Shown: one piece after another, positions 28,981 to 37,785 of the stretch | Position numbering within the stretch: the stretch's first letter is position 1 | Layout of the letters: every line of letters starts with the position of its first letter | Source: Chryseobacterium sp. BGARF1 | GTDB taxonomy: Bacteria; Bacteroidota; Bacteroidia; Flavobacteriales; Weeksellaceae | Length of the DNA stretch: 59,287 nucleotides | Direction: 5' to 3' | NCBI RefSeq assembly: GCF_001677955.1 | Contig: NZ_LELA01000005.1 | Span: 1-59,287, forward strand | The notes under the pieces: model-generated | What the model was told of the DNA's origin: nothing | What the model saw: only the letters and a program-made list of their open reading frames with translations | Database searches by the model: none | Position numbers and translations under genes: made by a program

Positions 28981-29840
28981 ATGAAAGCCCGAGAAGAAAA
29001 ATTAAGATCAATCATTAATTGGTCAGAAAATAATGAGGATGTAAGAGCGGTTTTACTCACAAGTTCGCTTGTAAATCCTCTTGCGCCTGTTGATGAATTT
29101 AGTGATTTGGATATCGAACTTATTTTTGAAATAACTCCAAATATATTTCAGATAAGAATTGGATTCATCATTTTGGAAATCCAATTGCCATGATTGAAGA
29201 GGATGAAACCAGCTTTGACGGAAGACACGCAATGAAAATGATTTTATACGATGATTATGTAAAAGTTGATTTTAAACTATTCAGCAAAGCCAAGTTTCTG
29301 GAAGAAGTAAGGCTGAAAGAATTACCTGAAGATTGGGACATTGGTTATAAAGTTTTGATTGACAAAGAGGAGATTACAAAGGAAATGCAGAAATCGAGTT
29401 TTCAGGTTTCTATCATCAAGAAACCATCAAATGAAGAGTTCCAACATATTCTCAAAGACTTTTGGTGGGATATAACCTACGTTGCAAAATGTCTAGCAAG
29501 AGATGAAATATTTTATGCAAAATTTATGTCGGAAAGCATTATCCGAACTGAATATTTAATTCCTCTTATTGAATGGCATATAGCAAGTAAGCATCATTGG
29601 AATATAACAACCAATAAATACGGAAGGCTTTTCAAAAAATATCTAAGCACCGAAATGTGGATGAAAACAGAACAAACATTTTCAGGAAGTAACATCAAAG
29701 ATAATTGGATAGCTTTATTCGCAATGGCTGATTTAGTTTCAGAGATTGGAATAGAATTGTCGGAAAAATTAGATCATGAATATCCTTTTAAATTAGAAAA
29801 AGATATCCGGAAGTATTTGAACGAACTTCAAATGAAATAG
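28981..29840 (+). pseudogene. Aminoglycoside 6-adenylyltransferase-like gene with a 1-bp frameshift
   Basis: Frame one encodes MKAREEKLRSIINWSENNEDVRAVLLTSS... and the nucleotidyltransferase motif FSDLDIEL, the start of the AadE/AadK (streptomycin adenylyltransferase) family. It then runs off-frame. In the other frame the family continues as NSKYISDKNWIHHFGNPIAM, and MIEEDETSFDGRHAMKMILYDDYVKVDFK runs on to the stop at 29840. Restoring one base between 29130 and 29131 (GAA then AT) gives FEDNSKY and a normal length of about 286 aa. Either recent decay or a sequence error. Confidence 0.85.
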
Positions 29841-29986
29841 GATTGTTTTCTCCAGACAATATTTTCCTATTTCACATTTTTGTTTAATTTAGTTTGATTG
29901 AAAAAATATCGGCTCAAAGTGAGAATTAATCCTACAATTACAAAACCACAACTTATTAATTATAATCCGTAAACTGACTACACGAA

Positions 29987-30748
29987 ATGAAATTTAGATT
30001 ATTACTTTTAATATCATTTATATCTCAAATTTACTTTTCCCAAGGTGAAAAACTCAATGATGGTAAAATTGCCAACATCAAAAACATTATTACTCTATTC
30101 CAACAGAAAAATATTCAAAAAATATCAAACTTCGTGAATTTCCCTTTAAGAAGAGAATATCCGATTCCGGAAATTAAAAATAGAGAGCAGTTTAAACAGC
30201 GTTTCAATGAAGTTTTTGATAAAAAACTAATCGATAAAATAGCTCATTCAAAAACCGAGCAATGGTCGGAAGTTGGCTGGAGAGGAATTATGCTCGACAA
30301 TGGCGATGTCTGGATTGATAGTTATGAGGGAAAAATAATTGCAGTAAACCATCAAAGTAATTTTGAAAAAAAGCTGAGAAAAGAACTGATTAATAAAGAA
30401 AAAGAAAATGTACATCCTTCGTTAAAAACTTTCGAAAGCCCGACTTGCAAAATAAAAACTAAAAAATATCTGATTAGAATTGACAAACTGGCAAATAACA
30501 AATACAGATATGCTTCCTGGAAAATAAGTGAAAAAGAATCTTCAAAACCCGACCTCATTCTGAATAATGGAGAATTAGAATTTCAGGGAAGTGGCGGAAA
30601 TCATCTGATTACTTTTACCAATGGGAATTATATCTATAAAGTTTACAGAAATATTTTGGGCGAAGAAAATACACCCGATATCACCCTTGAAGTTGAAGAA
30701 AATGAAAAAACAATTCTGCATCAAGATGGAACTTTAATCTTAAAATAA
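29987..30748 (+). CDS. Hypothetical secreted protein
   Basis: A 253-aa protein with a signal peptide (MKFRLLLLISFISQIYFSQG). The N-terminal half (KNIITLFQQKNIQKISNFVNFPLRREYPIPEI) and a middle GWRGIMLDNGDVWID recall small secreted NTF2-like or lysozyme-inhibitor-type domains, but I cannot assign a family. A C-terminal beta-rich part follows. The DUF2200 gene starts 5 bp downstream, so they are probably co-transcribed. Confidence 0.6.
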   Translation: MKFRLLLLISFISQIYFSQGEKLNDGKIANIKNIITLFQQKNIQKISNFVNFPLRREYPIPEIKNREQFKQRFNEVFDKKLIDKIAHSKTEQWSEVGWRGIMLDNGDVWIDSYEGKIIAVNHQSNFEKKLRKELINKEKENVHPSLKTFESPTCKIKTKKYLIRIDKLANNKYRYASWKISEKESSKPDLILNNGELEFQGSGGNHLITFTNGNYIYKVYRNILGEENTPDITLEVEENEKTILHQDGTLILK

Positions 30749-30753
30749 AAAAC

Positions 30754-31092
30754 ATGAAACCCACACCTCAACATAATGAGAGAATTGCAAAAATAACCTT
30801 TTCATCAGTCTATCCACACTACATTACAAAGGTAGAGAGCAAAGGCAGAACCGTTGAAGAATTGCATCAGGTGATAGAATGGCTAACCGGTTTTGATGCT
30901 AAAAAATTGCAGGAACTCATTCACGAAAAGGTAACATTTGAAACGTTTTTTAAGAATGCAAAACTAAATCCTAAGGCTCATCTTATAACAGGAGTAATCT
31001 GTGGCTACAGAATTGAAGAAATTGAAAACCCACTGACTAAACAGACGAAAAATTTAGATAAATTAGTCGACGAATTGGCAAAAGAAAAATGA
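30754..31092 (+). CDS. DUF2200 family protein
   Basis: A 112-aa cytoplasmic protein with the DUF2200 (COG4898) pattern: HNERIAKITFSSVYPHYITKVE, RTVEELHQVIEWLTGF and LITGVICGYRIEEIENPL. Function unknown. It sits 5 bp after the secreted protein and 28 bp before a DUF1801 gene, in a run of small genes on the same strand. Confidence 0.85.
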   Translation: MKPTPQHNERIAKITFSSVYPHYITKVESKGRTVEELHQVIEWLTGFDAKKLQELIHEKVTFETFFKNAKLNPKAHLITGVICGYRIEEIENPLTKQTKNLDKLVDELAKEK

Positions 31093-31120
31093 AAAAGATT
31101 TTAAGATAATAATCAAAATC

Positions 31121-31558
31121 ATGGCAAAAACAAAGACAACTTACACAGAAATAGACGTAAAAGATTTTTTGGATTCTTATGTTGACAATGAGCAGAAAAA
31201 AACCGACAGTTTGCAATTGATAGAACTGATGAAGGAATGGTCTGATTCTGAACCCAAAATGTGGGGACCATCGATTATCGGATTTGGAAATTATCATTAT
31301 AAATACGTAAGCGGACACGAAGGCGATGCGCCGGTTATTGGGTTTTCGCCCAGAAAAGCTGCATTTTCATTGTACATTTATTCCGACACAGAAAAAAGCA
31401 AATTATTACTACCCAATTTGGGGAAATTTAAAATGAGCAAAGCCTGTATTTATATAAAAAAACTTTCGGATATTGATGTTTCTATTTTAAAGGAGCTTTG
31501 TATGGAATCAATTCAATACATCAGCGAGCATCATGAATGCTCTTGCAGAGCCAAATAA
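31121..31558 (+). CDS. DUF1801 domain protein
   Basis: A 145-aa protein with the DUF1801 (YdhG-like) fold pattern: VKDFLDSYVDNEQKKTDSLQLIELM, GPSIIGFGNYHYKY, PVIGFSPRKAAFSLYIY and a C-terminal CIYIKKLSDIDVSILKELC. Function unknown, although related proteins (Fra/YdhG type) bind small ligands. It precedes the urea transporter by 12 bp, suggesting one transcript from 29987 to 32467. Confidence 0.85.
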   Translation: MAKTKTTYTEIDVKDFLDSYVDNEQKKTDSLQLIELMKEWSDSEPKMWGPSIIGFGNYHYKYVSGHEGDAPVIGFSPRKAAFSLYIYSDTEKSKLLLPNLGKFKMSKACIYIKKLSDIDVSILKELCMESIQYISEHHECSCRAK

Positions 31559-31570
31559 AAATACATAAGT

Positions 31571-32467
31571 ATGACTCCCAACATTTTCATTAAAAATAAA
31601 TTTAGCAGAAAGGCTATTTCTTTAACAATTATTCTATTAAAAGGTCTCGGGCAAATAATGCTTCAGGGAAATTCTGTGACTGGATTTCTGTTTTTAGTTG
31701 GCATTTTCTATGGGTCATTGACAATGGGGATTGCTGCACTTTTAGCAACAATTTGTGGAACTACTACAGCCTTTTTATTGAAATACGACAAGGCAGAAAT
31801 TAATAAAGGACTTTATGGTTTCAGCGCAGCTTTGGTAGGCGTTGCCATCATGCTGTTTTTAAAACCAGTATTCATAAGCTGGATAATTTTAGTCATTGGT
31901 TCTGCTCTAGCAACGGTAATACAGCATTTTTTCATGAAACGTAAAATACCCGTATTCACACTTCCTTTTGTTGTAATAACTTGGTTAATACTGTTTTTTA
32001 CAAACAATTACTTCACAGGTTTATTATCAGAGGTATCAATAACTACTGCTTCATCAATTAATTATTTTACGGTTGGGTTTAAAGGATATGGACAGGTTAT
32101 TTTCCAGGGAAGCATTATTTCCGGAATCCTGTTTTTTATCGGGATACTTATCAGTTCCCCAATCTCTGCATTGTATGGACTTGCAGGTGCTATCATATCA
32201 GCAATTATTGCATTTATATTTTCTGCACCAGTAGAAGACATAAGTATCGGATTGTTTAGCTTTAATGCCGTATTATGCGCAATCGTATTTTCAGGGAAAC
32301 AAATGAAAGACTGCATTTGGAGTGTTATCGCAGTCATATTATCACTCTTCATTAGTTTATTACTATTGAAATTTGATATTATGCAGCTTACATTTCCTTT
32401 TGTTTTAGCTTCTTGTATTATTCTCTTTGTAAAGGAAAAATACGAGAACCGTTTTCAAAATAATTAA
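31571..32467 (+). CDS. Urea transporter (UT family)
   Basis: A 298-aa polytopic membrane protein with the internal duplication of the UT/SLC14 fold: LLKGLGQIMLQGNSVTGFLFLVG in the first half and FKGYGQVIFQGSIISGILFFIG in the second, plus GLYGFSAALVGVA and GLFSFNAVLCAIVF. These line the urea-selective pore. No urease genes are in the window. A related short-chain amide or an unlinked urease are possible explanations. Confidence 0.88.
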   Translation: MTPNIFIKNKFSRKAISLTIILLKGLGQIMLQGNSVTGFLFLVGIFYGSLTMGIAALLATICGTTTAFLLKYDKAEINKGLYGFSAALVGVAIMLFLKPVFISWIILVIGSALATVIQHFFMKRKIPVFTLPFVVITWLILFFTNNYFTGLLSEVSITTASSINYFTVGFKGYGQVIFQGSIISGILFFIGILISSPISALYGLAGAIISAIIAFIFSAPVEDISIGLFSFNAVLCAIVFSGKQMKDCIWSVIAVILSLFISLLLLKFDIMQLTFPFVLASCIILFVKEKYENRFQNN

Positions 32468-32530
32468 TATCAAAAAAAATAAAATTGTAAATTAGAATTT
32501 TATAATAACCATAAACTTTCTGAATTAATC

Positions 32531-33166
32531 ATGATTTCTACCAAAGATTACACACTCCTACCCGATGCTCAAAAATTAAAATCTATCTGTAAAGCTATTT
32601 CGGTTTTAGATGCTATACTTTCTCAGGAATGGGAATACCGTTATTATTCTTACAATAATAATTGGTCAGACCACGAAGAGTTTTTTGAAATGCGTGATGG
32701 GTCAGGAGACCAAATGCTTGTTTTATTTGCCCAAAACGATTGCGTTATCAATGGTTTCGCTAACGAATATAAGCAACAAGACAAACAAAAACTAACCGAA
32801 AATCTACCTTCTATTTTTAATGAATTTATTTTTGGCGAACCGGTTAATTCCATTGGAACAACTTTTTGCCTGTGGACTACCGAGCAAAAAAACTGGCACA
32901 CAGGAAAGCTTGAAAATGTTGACGATAATTCTGAAGAAATGCTGAATATTTTTGATGGAAATCCTCAAACTTACATCGATTGGGTGACAGAATATTTTGA
33001 AGAAAGCTACAAAGAGTCTGGAATTCCTTTAGAAACGGTGAAAAAAATTTACGCTGGTCAAATTTTGACAAAAAAAATGGTCTTATCAATTGTTGATGAA
33101 GTTGAAGATTGGGAACAGTTAGAAGCCGACCTTAAAGAAATTGGTTATCCTTACCATTTTGATTAG
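32531..33166 (+). CDS. Conserved hypothetical protein
   Basis: A 211-aa acidic, aromatic-rich cytoplasmic protein (LLPDAQKLKSICKAISVLDAILSQEWEYRYYSY, then FFEMRDGSGDQMLVLF). The pattern is seen in Bacteroidota conserved hypotheticals, but I cannot name a domain. No signal peptide. It is followed after 29 bp by a DUF1801 gene. Confidence 0.65.
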   Translation: MISTKDYTLLPDAQKLKSICKAISVLDAILSQEWEYRYYSYNNNWSDHEEFFEMRDGSGDQMLVLFAQNDCVINGFANEYKQQDKQKLTENLPSIFNEFIFGEPVNSIGTTFCLWTTEQKNWHTGKLENVDDNSEEMLNIFDGNPQTYIDWVTEYFEESYKESGIPLETVKKIYAGQILTKKMVLSIVDEVEDWEQLEADLKEIGYPYHFD

Positions 33167-33195
33167 TAAAATAACTTTAAATTTTCGCTTTTACA

Positions 33196-33609
33196 ATGAC
33201 CATTCAAAATCAAATAGAAGAATACATCACAAGCCACAAAGAACCAAAACGCAGTGATTTAGAAAATCTGCATCAGATTATTCTTGAGCTTATGCCGAAA
33301 TGTAAATTATGGTTTTTAGACGGTAAAAATGATGAAAACAAAACCGTTTCCAATCCAAATATCGGCTATGGATTTCATATCATGAAATATGCTGATGGAA
33401 AAACCAGAGACTTTTATAAAATCGGATTGAGCGCCAATACAACAGGAATTTCTGTTTACATCATGGGGATTGAAGACAAAAAATATTTAGTCAATACATT
33501 TGGAGAAAAAATAGGTAAAGCCAGCGTGACAAGCTATTGTATAAAATTCAAAAAGCTGGATGATATTAATTTGGAAGTCTTGAAAGAAGCAATACAATCT
33601 GTTCTTTGA
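33196..33609 (+). CDS. DUF1801 domain protein
   Basis: A 137-aa protein, a second DUF1801 member in this window: IEEYITSHKEPKRSDLENLHQIILELMPKCKLWFLDG and IGLSANTTGISVYIMGIEDKKYL, ending CIKFKKLDDINLEVLKEAI. Distantly related to the gene at 31121. Function unknown. It ends before a 680-bp repeat-rich gap. Confidence 0.85.
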   Translation: MTIQNQIEEYITSHKEPKRSDLENLHQIILELMPKCKLWFLDGKNDENKTVSNPNIGYGFHIMKYADGKTRDFYKIGLSANTTGISVYIMGIEDKKYLVNTFGEKIGKASVTSYCIKFKKLDDINLEVLKEAIQSVL

Positions 33610-33675
33610 AATCAATAATTTTTAGCAAAATCAAATAATTAAAACAATTATAGAATATTCTCATCATTCAAAATA

Positions 33676-33762
33676 CTTGTATTTTTTTGTTAAGTTCACG
33701 CCTTTGTACAACTTAAAAACGGTCATTATTTAAAATTCTTTGTTTGCCTTTGCGTGAAATTA
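33676..33762 (+). repeat. Dispersed 87-bp repeat, copy B
   Basis: Same order of blocks as 20904-20990 (ACGCCTTTGTA, AACGGTCA, then TTCTTTGTTTGCCTTTGCGT), with the same length of 87 bp. Differences are scattered point changes. Confidence 0.75.
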
Positions 33763-33818
33763 AGAATTATAGCAAATAGCGTATTAACATGAGTTGATTC
33801 TTAAAATTAATACTAAAT

Positions 33819-33954
33819 ATCAATAGGAATGGGCTTTAGCCCATTTTAAATAATCGTAAACTTAATTGGCTTTAGCCGAAATTTACAATAAGTTTTGGCT
33901 AAAGCCAATTGTCGTCTTCACATTTACATCGGGCTAAAGCCCGACGCTATTGAT
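33819..33954. repeat. Nested palindromic element (GGCTTTAGCC family)
   Basis: Outer arms ATCAATAG (33819-33826) and CTATTGAT (33947-33954) enclose GGGCTTTAGCCC (33831-33842) and GGGCTAAAGCCC (33931-33942). The centre holds AATTGGCTTTAGCC (33864-33877) with its inverse at 33897-33910. The whole 136 bp is symmetric and could fold as one long hairpin or three small ones. No ORF. Confidence 0.75.
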
Positions 33955-34022
33955 TAAAATGTAAAAGTTTTTATTATCAACAATTTAATATTTTATAACA
34001 ATCGAACCCAGATTATTAAATA

Positions 34023-34144
34023 AAATTCGTGCATTCGTGGCAAAAAAGCTGAACGCAAAACTTCCATCAACCACACACATTTTCACAGATGATTGAAAAT
34101 AAAATCTGCATAAAATAAATCAATCACCACGAATGCACGAATTT
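34023..34144. repeat. MITE-like element with perfect 18-bp inverted ends
   Basis: AAATTCGTGCATTCGTGG (34023-34040) is the exact inverse of 34127-34144. The 86-bp interior has no ORF. Confidence 0.75.
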
Positions 34145-34290
34145 AATTTTTAATGCAGTTAGTCTGAATTCTCATTAAAACCTCTTCTCTATTTCAAAAA
34201 ACTTCCCGAAATTTACAGTCTGTGCGTTAAACAAAAAAATTAATGAATTAAAGAACAATTAAAACAAACATACAGTAAAACTTAGCATAA

Positions 34291-34414
34291 GTTTTCTTCG
34301 GGGCAGGGTGCAATTCCCTACCGGCGGTTATAGTCCGCGACTCCTTTTTTACGAAAGGACTGATTTGGTGAAATTCCAAAACCGACAGTTACAGTCTGGA
34401 TGAGAGAAGAAAAT
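34291..34414 (+). promoter_or_regulatory. FMN riboswitch (RFN element)
   Basis: Shows the conserved aptamer blocks in order: TTCGGGGCAGGGTGCAATTC, CCTACCGGCGGT, a variable helix around 34335-34365, then GATTTGGTGAAATTCC, AAACCGACAGTTACAGTCTG and GATGAGAGAAGA. FMN binding lowers expression of riboflavin genes. It lies about 90 bp before ribB, the only gene it can control here. Confidence 0.95.
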
Positions 34415-34465
34415 GAAACAATCAATAAGACTATTTTGATAGACTTATTGTGTTGTATTTCATTT
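34411..34465 (+). promoter_or_regulatory. Probable expression-platform hairpin of the FMN riboswitch
   Basis: Right after the aptamer, CAATAAGACTAT and ATAGACTTATTG pair with one A-A mismatch around TTTG. The flanking GAAATGAAA and TTTCATTTC extend the stem. No strong U tract follows, so control may be by anti-terminator exchange or another route. Confidence 0.5.
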
Positions 34466-34505
34466 CCATGTACCGAAGTGTATTTTAACTTAAAATTAAA
34501 ATAAC

Positions 34506-35153
34506 ATGGAAAAATTATTAGAAAAATTCGGAGCTACTTCGAGAGAACGTGTAGAAAATGCACTTCTAAAATTGCAACAAGGAAAAGGCATCCTTTTAGT
34601 AGATGATGAAAACCGCGAAAACGAAGGCGATATCATCTTTCCCGCCTCCACCATTACAGAAAAAGACATGGCACTTTTAATTCGCGAATGCAGCGGAATC
34701 GTTTGTCTGTGTATTTCGGAAGAGAAAAGTAAACATCTTAATCTTCGTCCGATGGTGGAAGCCAACAATTCAAAAAATCAAACCGCATTTACTATTTCCA
34801 TTGAAGCTAAAGAAGGTGTTGAATCCGGAGTTTCTGCGAAAGACCGCGTTACAACCATCCGAACAGCCATTGCCGAAAATGCTTTGGCAGAACACATCGC
34901 AAGTCCGGGACATGTTTTCCCTTTAATTGCCAGAAAAAATGGAGTTTTCGAAAGAAGAGGTCACACAGAAGGAAGTGTAGATTTGGTAAAAATGGCAAAT
35001 TTGGGCGATGATGCCGTTCTTTGTGAATTGACCAACGAAGACGGAAGTATGGCAAGGCTTCCCGAAATTGTAGATTTTGCAGAAAAAAGAAATATGACCG
35101 TAGTAACTATAGAAGATATTTACGCTTATCGTAAAATGATTTTGAGTAACTAA
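34506..35153 (+). CDS. ribB: 3,4-dihydroxy-2-butanone-4-phosphate synthase
   Basis: Converts ribulose 5-phosphate to formate and the four-carbon precursor of riboflavin. The 215 aa are the RibB domain alone, without fused GTP cyclohydrolase [17 protein letters not shown] (metal-binding acidic loop), [11 protein letters not shown], and [19 protein letters not shown] with the catalytic His. Preceded by an FMN riboswitch and followed by a perfect terminator, so it is regulated as a single gene. Confidence 0.95.
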   Translation: MEKLLEKFGATSRERVENALLKLQQGKGILLVDDENRENEGDIIFPASTITEKDMALLIRECSGIVCLCISEEKSKHLNLRPMVEANNSKNQTAFTISIEAKEGVESGVSAKDRVTTIRTAIAENALAEHIASPGHVFPLIARKNGVFERRGHTEGSVDLVKMANLGDDAVLCELTNEDGSMARLPEIVDFAEKRNMTVVTIEDIYAYRKMILSN

Positions 35154-35175
35154 AAACATAGGTTTAACGCACATC

Positions 35176-35209
35176 AACAGTCCACTTAAGTAATCTTAAG
35201 TGGACTGTT
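35176..35209 (+). terminator. Perfect 15-bp terminator after ribB
   Basis: Arms 35176-35190 and 35195-35209 are fully complementary around TAAT. The tail is TTCATT, a short U tract. Confidence 0.8.
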
Positions 35210-35274
35210 TCATTCAGAATCAAATAATTATGTAAAATATTTCACAAATAATATATCTTTATTAAAAATAAAAA

Positions 35275-36250
35275 ATGAAAAAAAACTCTACTTATTTTAA
35301 TTTCTTCAACAGGTTTCTTATCTGCTCAAACTACGATTACAAAAGCATTTAATGACCCTATTATCGGTGAAACAATCAACAATGTTAATATCAACGGAAC
35401 GGTTGATAATTCTTCAACAGGTAATAATGTGACCTTTACCAATACAAGCTTAACAGCGGGTTCGGCATCTTCAGCAAATTATTCTGCACCAAGTTCAACT
35501 GAAATTTCTACTTTTCCTGGATCGACTATTAAAATGACAGGGGGCGGAAGTACTGCTTACTACAAACAGACCGCAACGAAACTTGAGATCACAGGATTGG
35601 TAACTCCTGATGCTACGCTGAATTTTTCTGCCAACAACGGAACTTTCATCGGCTATCCAGCAGCTTTTGGTTATTCGGATAGTGATACAGCAGCCGGAAC
35701 ATTTAGTGCAACCGCAGGATCGGGGAATTTTTCGGGAACAATCAATATTTCAGCGGATGCTTATGGAACTCTTCTCATCGGAACTAAAACATACCCTAAT
35801 GTTTTAAGAATAAAATCAATACAGAATTTCACATTGACTGTATTTAGTTTTCCGGTAGGAACCATTGTCAATACAACCTATGCTTATTATGATAATTTAC
35901 ATAAAGCACCATTATTAAGTACTACTAATGCTGTAATTACCGTTCAGGGAACTCCACAAAACACCAATATAGCGCAAGGTTTAAATGAGACTTTCCTGGC
36001 TGTTTCAGATTTAAAATTAAGAGAAAAACTAAGCATTTACCCTAATCCGGCGCAGAATTTTATTCAATTAAAAGGGAATGTTTCAAAAGATTCTAAAATT
36101 AAAATCTATAGTTTGGATGGAAAATTAATTAAAACTACAGATTTAAAATCAGAAAAAATTGAAATTTCAGAATTATCTCCAAGTTCCTATTTTATTGAAG
36201 TTTCAGACTCAAAAAACCTTAAAGAAACTACTAAATTCATAAAGAAATAA
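35275..36250 (+). pseudogene. T9SS type A sorting-domain protein, frameshifted in an A8 tract
   Basis: The ATG at 35275 is followed by eight A's (35278-35285). As read, the frame soon stops. With seven A's it gives MKKTLLILISSTGFLSAQTT, a clear signal peptide, in frame with the long ORF to 36250. The C-terminus (LREKLSIYPNPAQNF...SYFIEVSDSKNLKETTKFIKK) is a typical type A sorting domain for outer-membrane export by type IX secretion. The passenger is Ser/Thr/Asn-rich beta structure. Slippage at A8 could switch the gene, or the extra A may be a sequence error. Confidence 0.82.
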
Positions 36251-36271
36251 AATTATTTTTATAAAACTTTC

Positions 36272-36301
36272 AACCGTTCTAAGATTTTAGAACGGTTTTT
36301 G
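36272..36301 (+). terminator. Terminator after the T9SS cargo gene
   Basis: AACCGTTCTAA (36272-36282) pairs perfectly with TTAGAACGGTT (36287-36297), followed by TTTT. Confidence 0.85.
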
Positions 36302-36386
36302 ATTTAACGTTTTTATAAACTTTTGTTCTTTCATTCGTGAACTTACCCAGATGCTTTTCTCTTATTTTAATTAAAATTGTAAAGCC

Positions 36387-37148
36387 ATGAAAAAACTACT
36401 TCTTATTATCCCCTACTTCATTATTTCTGAAGCAACGGCACAGGGAATTATGAATAACGAACCATCGCTTCCGGAAGATAAAATGAATATTATTAAAACC
36501 AATGTTACAGGTTACGCTTTCAGAAATATCAATTTATCATACGAAAGATCAATTAACCGCTGGTTTGCCGTAAATGTAGGCTTTGGAACCGTTGCAGAAG
36601 GCAAAGTTCCTTTTATGAATGCTTTTCTGGATGAAGAGGATGAGAAAAAATTTCAAAATATTAAAATCAAAGCAACCAATTTTACCATAGAGCCTAGATT
36701 TTACATTGGCGAAGGCTATGGCAAAGGATTTTATTTTGCACCTTATTACCGATATTCAAAAGTCTCTACCAATACTTTTGATTTTACTTTCGATTACAAT
36801 GCTTTTGAAACCACATATCCTGTTCCGCTAAAAGGTTTGGGTGATGCCAATGGTAACAGTGGCGGATTGATGATAGGTGCACAGTTTTTTCTGAATACGC
36901 AACACAGCTTTATCTTAGATTTCTGGATTGCCGGTGCACACTACGGTTCAGGAAAAGGAGACTTCACGCTGACAAGTGATGTTATTCTAACTCCTGAAAT
37001 GCAGGCACAGCTGAAAAAAGAAATTCAAAATCTGGATGTTCCCTTTGTAGATTACACTGTAGAAACTAATGCAAACGGAGCTCGTATTAAAGTAGATGGT
37101 CCTTGGGCAGGATTTAGAAGCGGTTTTTCGCTAGGGTATAGATTCTAA
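36387..37148 (+). CDS. Outer-membrane beta-barrel-like protein
   Basis: A 253-aa protein with a signal peptide (to about residue 19, ATAQG). Alternating hydrophobic strands follow, from NIIKTNVTGYAFRNINLSYERSINRWFAVNVGFG to a C-terminal GFRSGFSLGYRF ending in Phe, as usual for outer-membrane barrels. It resembles DUF3575-type barrels, but the exact family is unsure. Ends before a bidirectional terminator. Confidence 0.7.
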   Translation: MKKLLLIIPYFIISEATAQGIMNNEPSLPEDKMNIIKTNVTGYAFRNINLSYERSINRWFAVNVGFGTVAEGKVPFMNAFLDEEDEKKFQNIKIKATNFTIEPRFYIGEGYGKGFYFAPYYRYSKVSTNTFDFTFDYNAFETTYPVPLKGLGDANGNSGGLMIGAQFFLNTQHSFILDFWIAGAHYGSGKGDFTLTSDVILTPEMQAQLKKEIQNLDVPFVDYTVETNANGARIKVDGPWAGFRSGFSLGYRF

Positions 37149-37155
37149 TAATATA

Positions 37156-37189
37156 AAATGCGCCTTAGAAAGTTTTCTGAGGCGCATTT
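37156..37189. terminator. Bidirectional terminator between convergent genes
   Basis: Arms 37156-37171 and 37174-37189 pair over 16 bp with one wobble. Flanked by A's and T's on both sides, it serves the barrel gene (plus) and the small gene at 37196 (minus). Confidence 0.82.
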
Positions 37190-37195
37190 AATATT

Positions 37196-37408
37196 TTAAC
37201 TGTAACATTCTTTAAATCTAGAAATCAAGTTATCCATCGTATGTCTCTGTACATAAACTGTTTTTACATCTTCATATCTTGGAGATTTGTAAAACACTTC
37301 ATGGAAATCCATACTACCATTACCTACTTTTACAATTTTTTGAACATCAATGTTCAATTTTTTCAATTCATCTTTTAAGACCTGAAATTCGTCTTGAATA
37401 TTATTCAT
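37196..37408 (-). CDS. Small hypothetical protein
   Basis: A 70-aa charged protein (MNNIQDEFQVLKDELKKLNIDVQKIVKVG) with a helical N-terminus. No family recognised. Support comes from the adjacent bidirectional terminator and plausible coding composition. The 377 bp beyond its start (37409-37785) hold no feature that I can support. Confidence 0.55.
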   Translation of the reverse strand: MNNIQDEFQVLKDELKKLNIDVQKIVKVGNGSMDFHEVFYKSPRYEDVKTVYVQRHTMDNLISRFKECYS

Positions 37409-37785
37409 CTTTACATTTTGTTTTAAGTTATAAAATCATCATTTGTTTCACTATTTACCCCTATAAAAATCAACATAAGGTTAAATTTTTAATAAATTTA
37501 GCAAATATATTTAACTCAGCAAAGGGGTTGGGTCAATTTTTAATGATTTATATTAATTGCAAAAACTATACCTAACTGAATAGTTATTAATGAAAGATGA
37601 ATTTAACATGAACCAAATGTTAACAAATACGGATTTGATCGGACTTTTCATAATTGATTCTTATTGAATCATTTAGTAAAATAAGGTTTAAAATAAATTT
37701 CATTAACTAATAAAATTTTAATGAAAAATGAAAAAAAAATTTAACCTTAAGCAATTTCAAACATCAAAAAGGGAAATATATCACC

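Noticed and set aside
31571..32467. Part of a urease cluster with the HupE/UreJ-like gene
   Set aside because: The two genes are 21 kb apart and no urease subunit or accessory gene is in the window.
35429..36250. Independent gene starting at GTG 35429
   Set aside because: It would lack a signal peptide although it has a T9SS sorting domain. A single-base correction upstream restores one.
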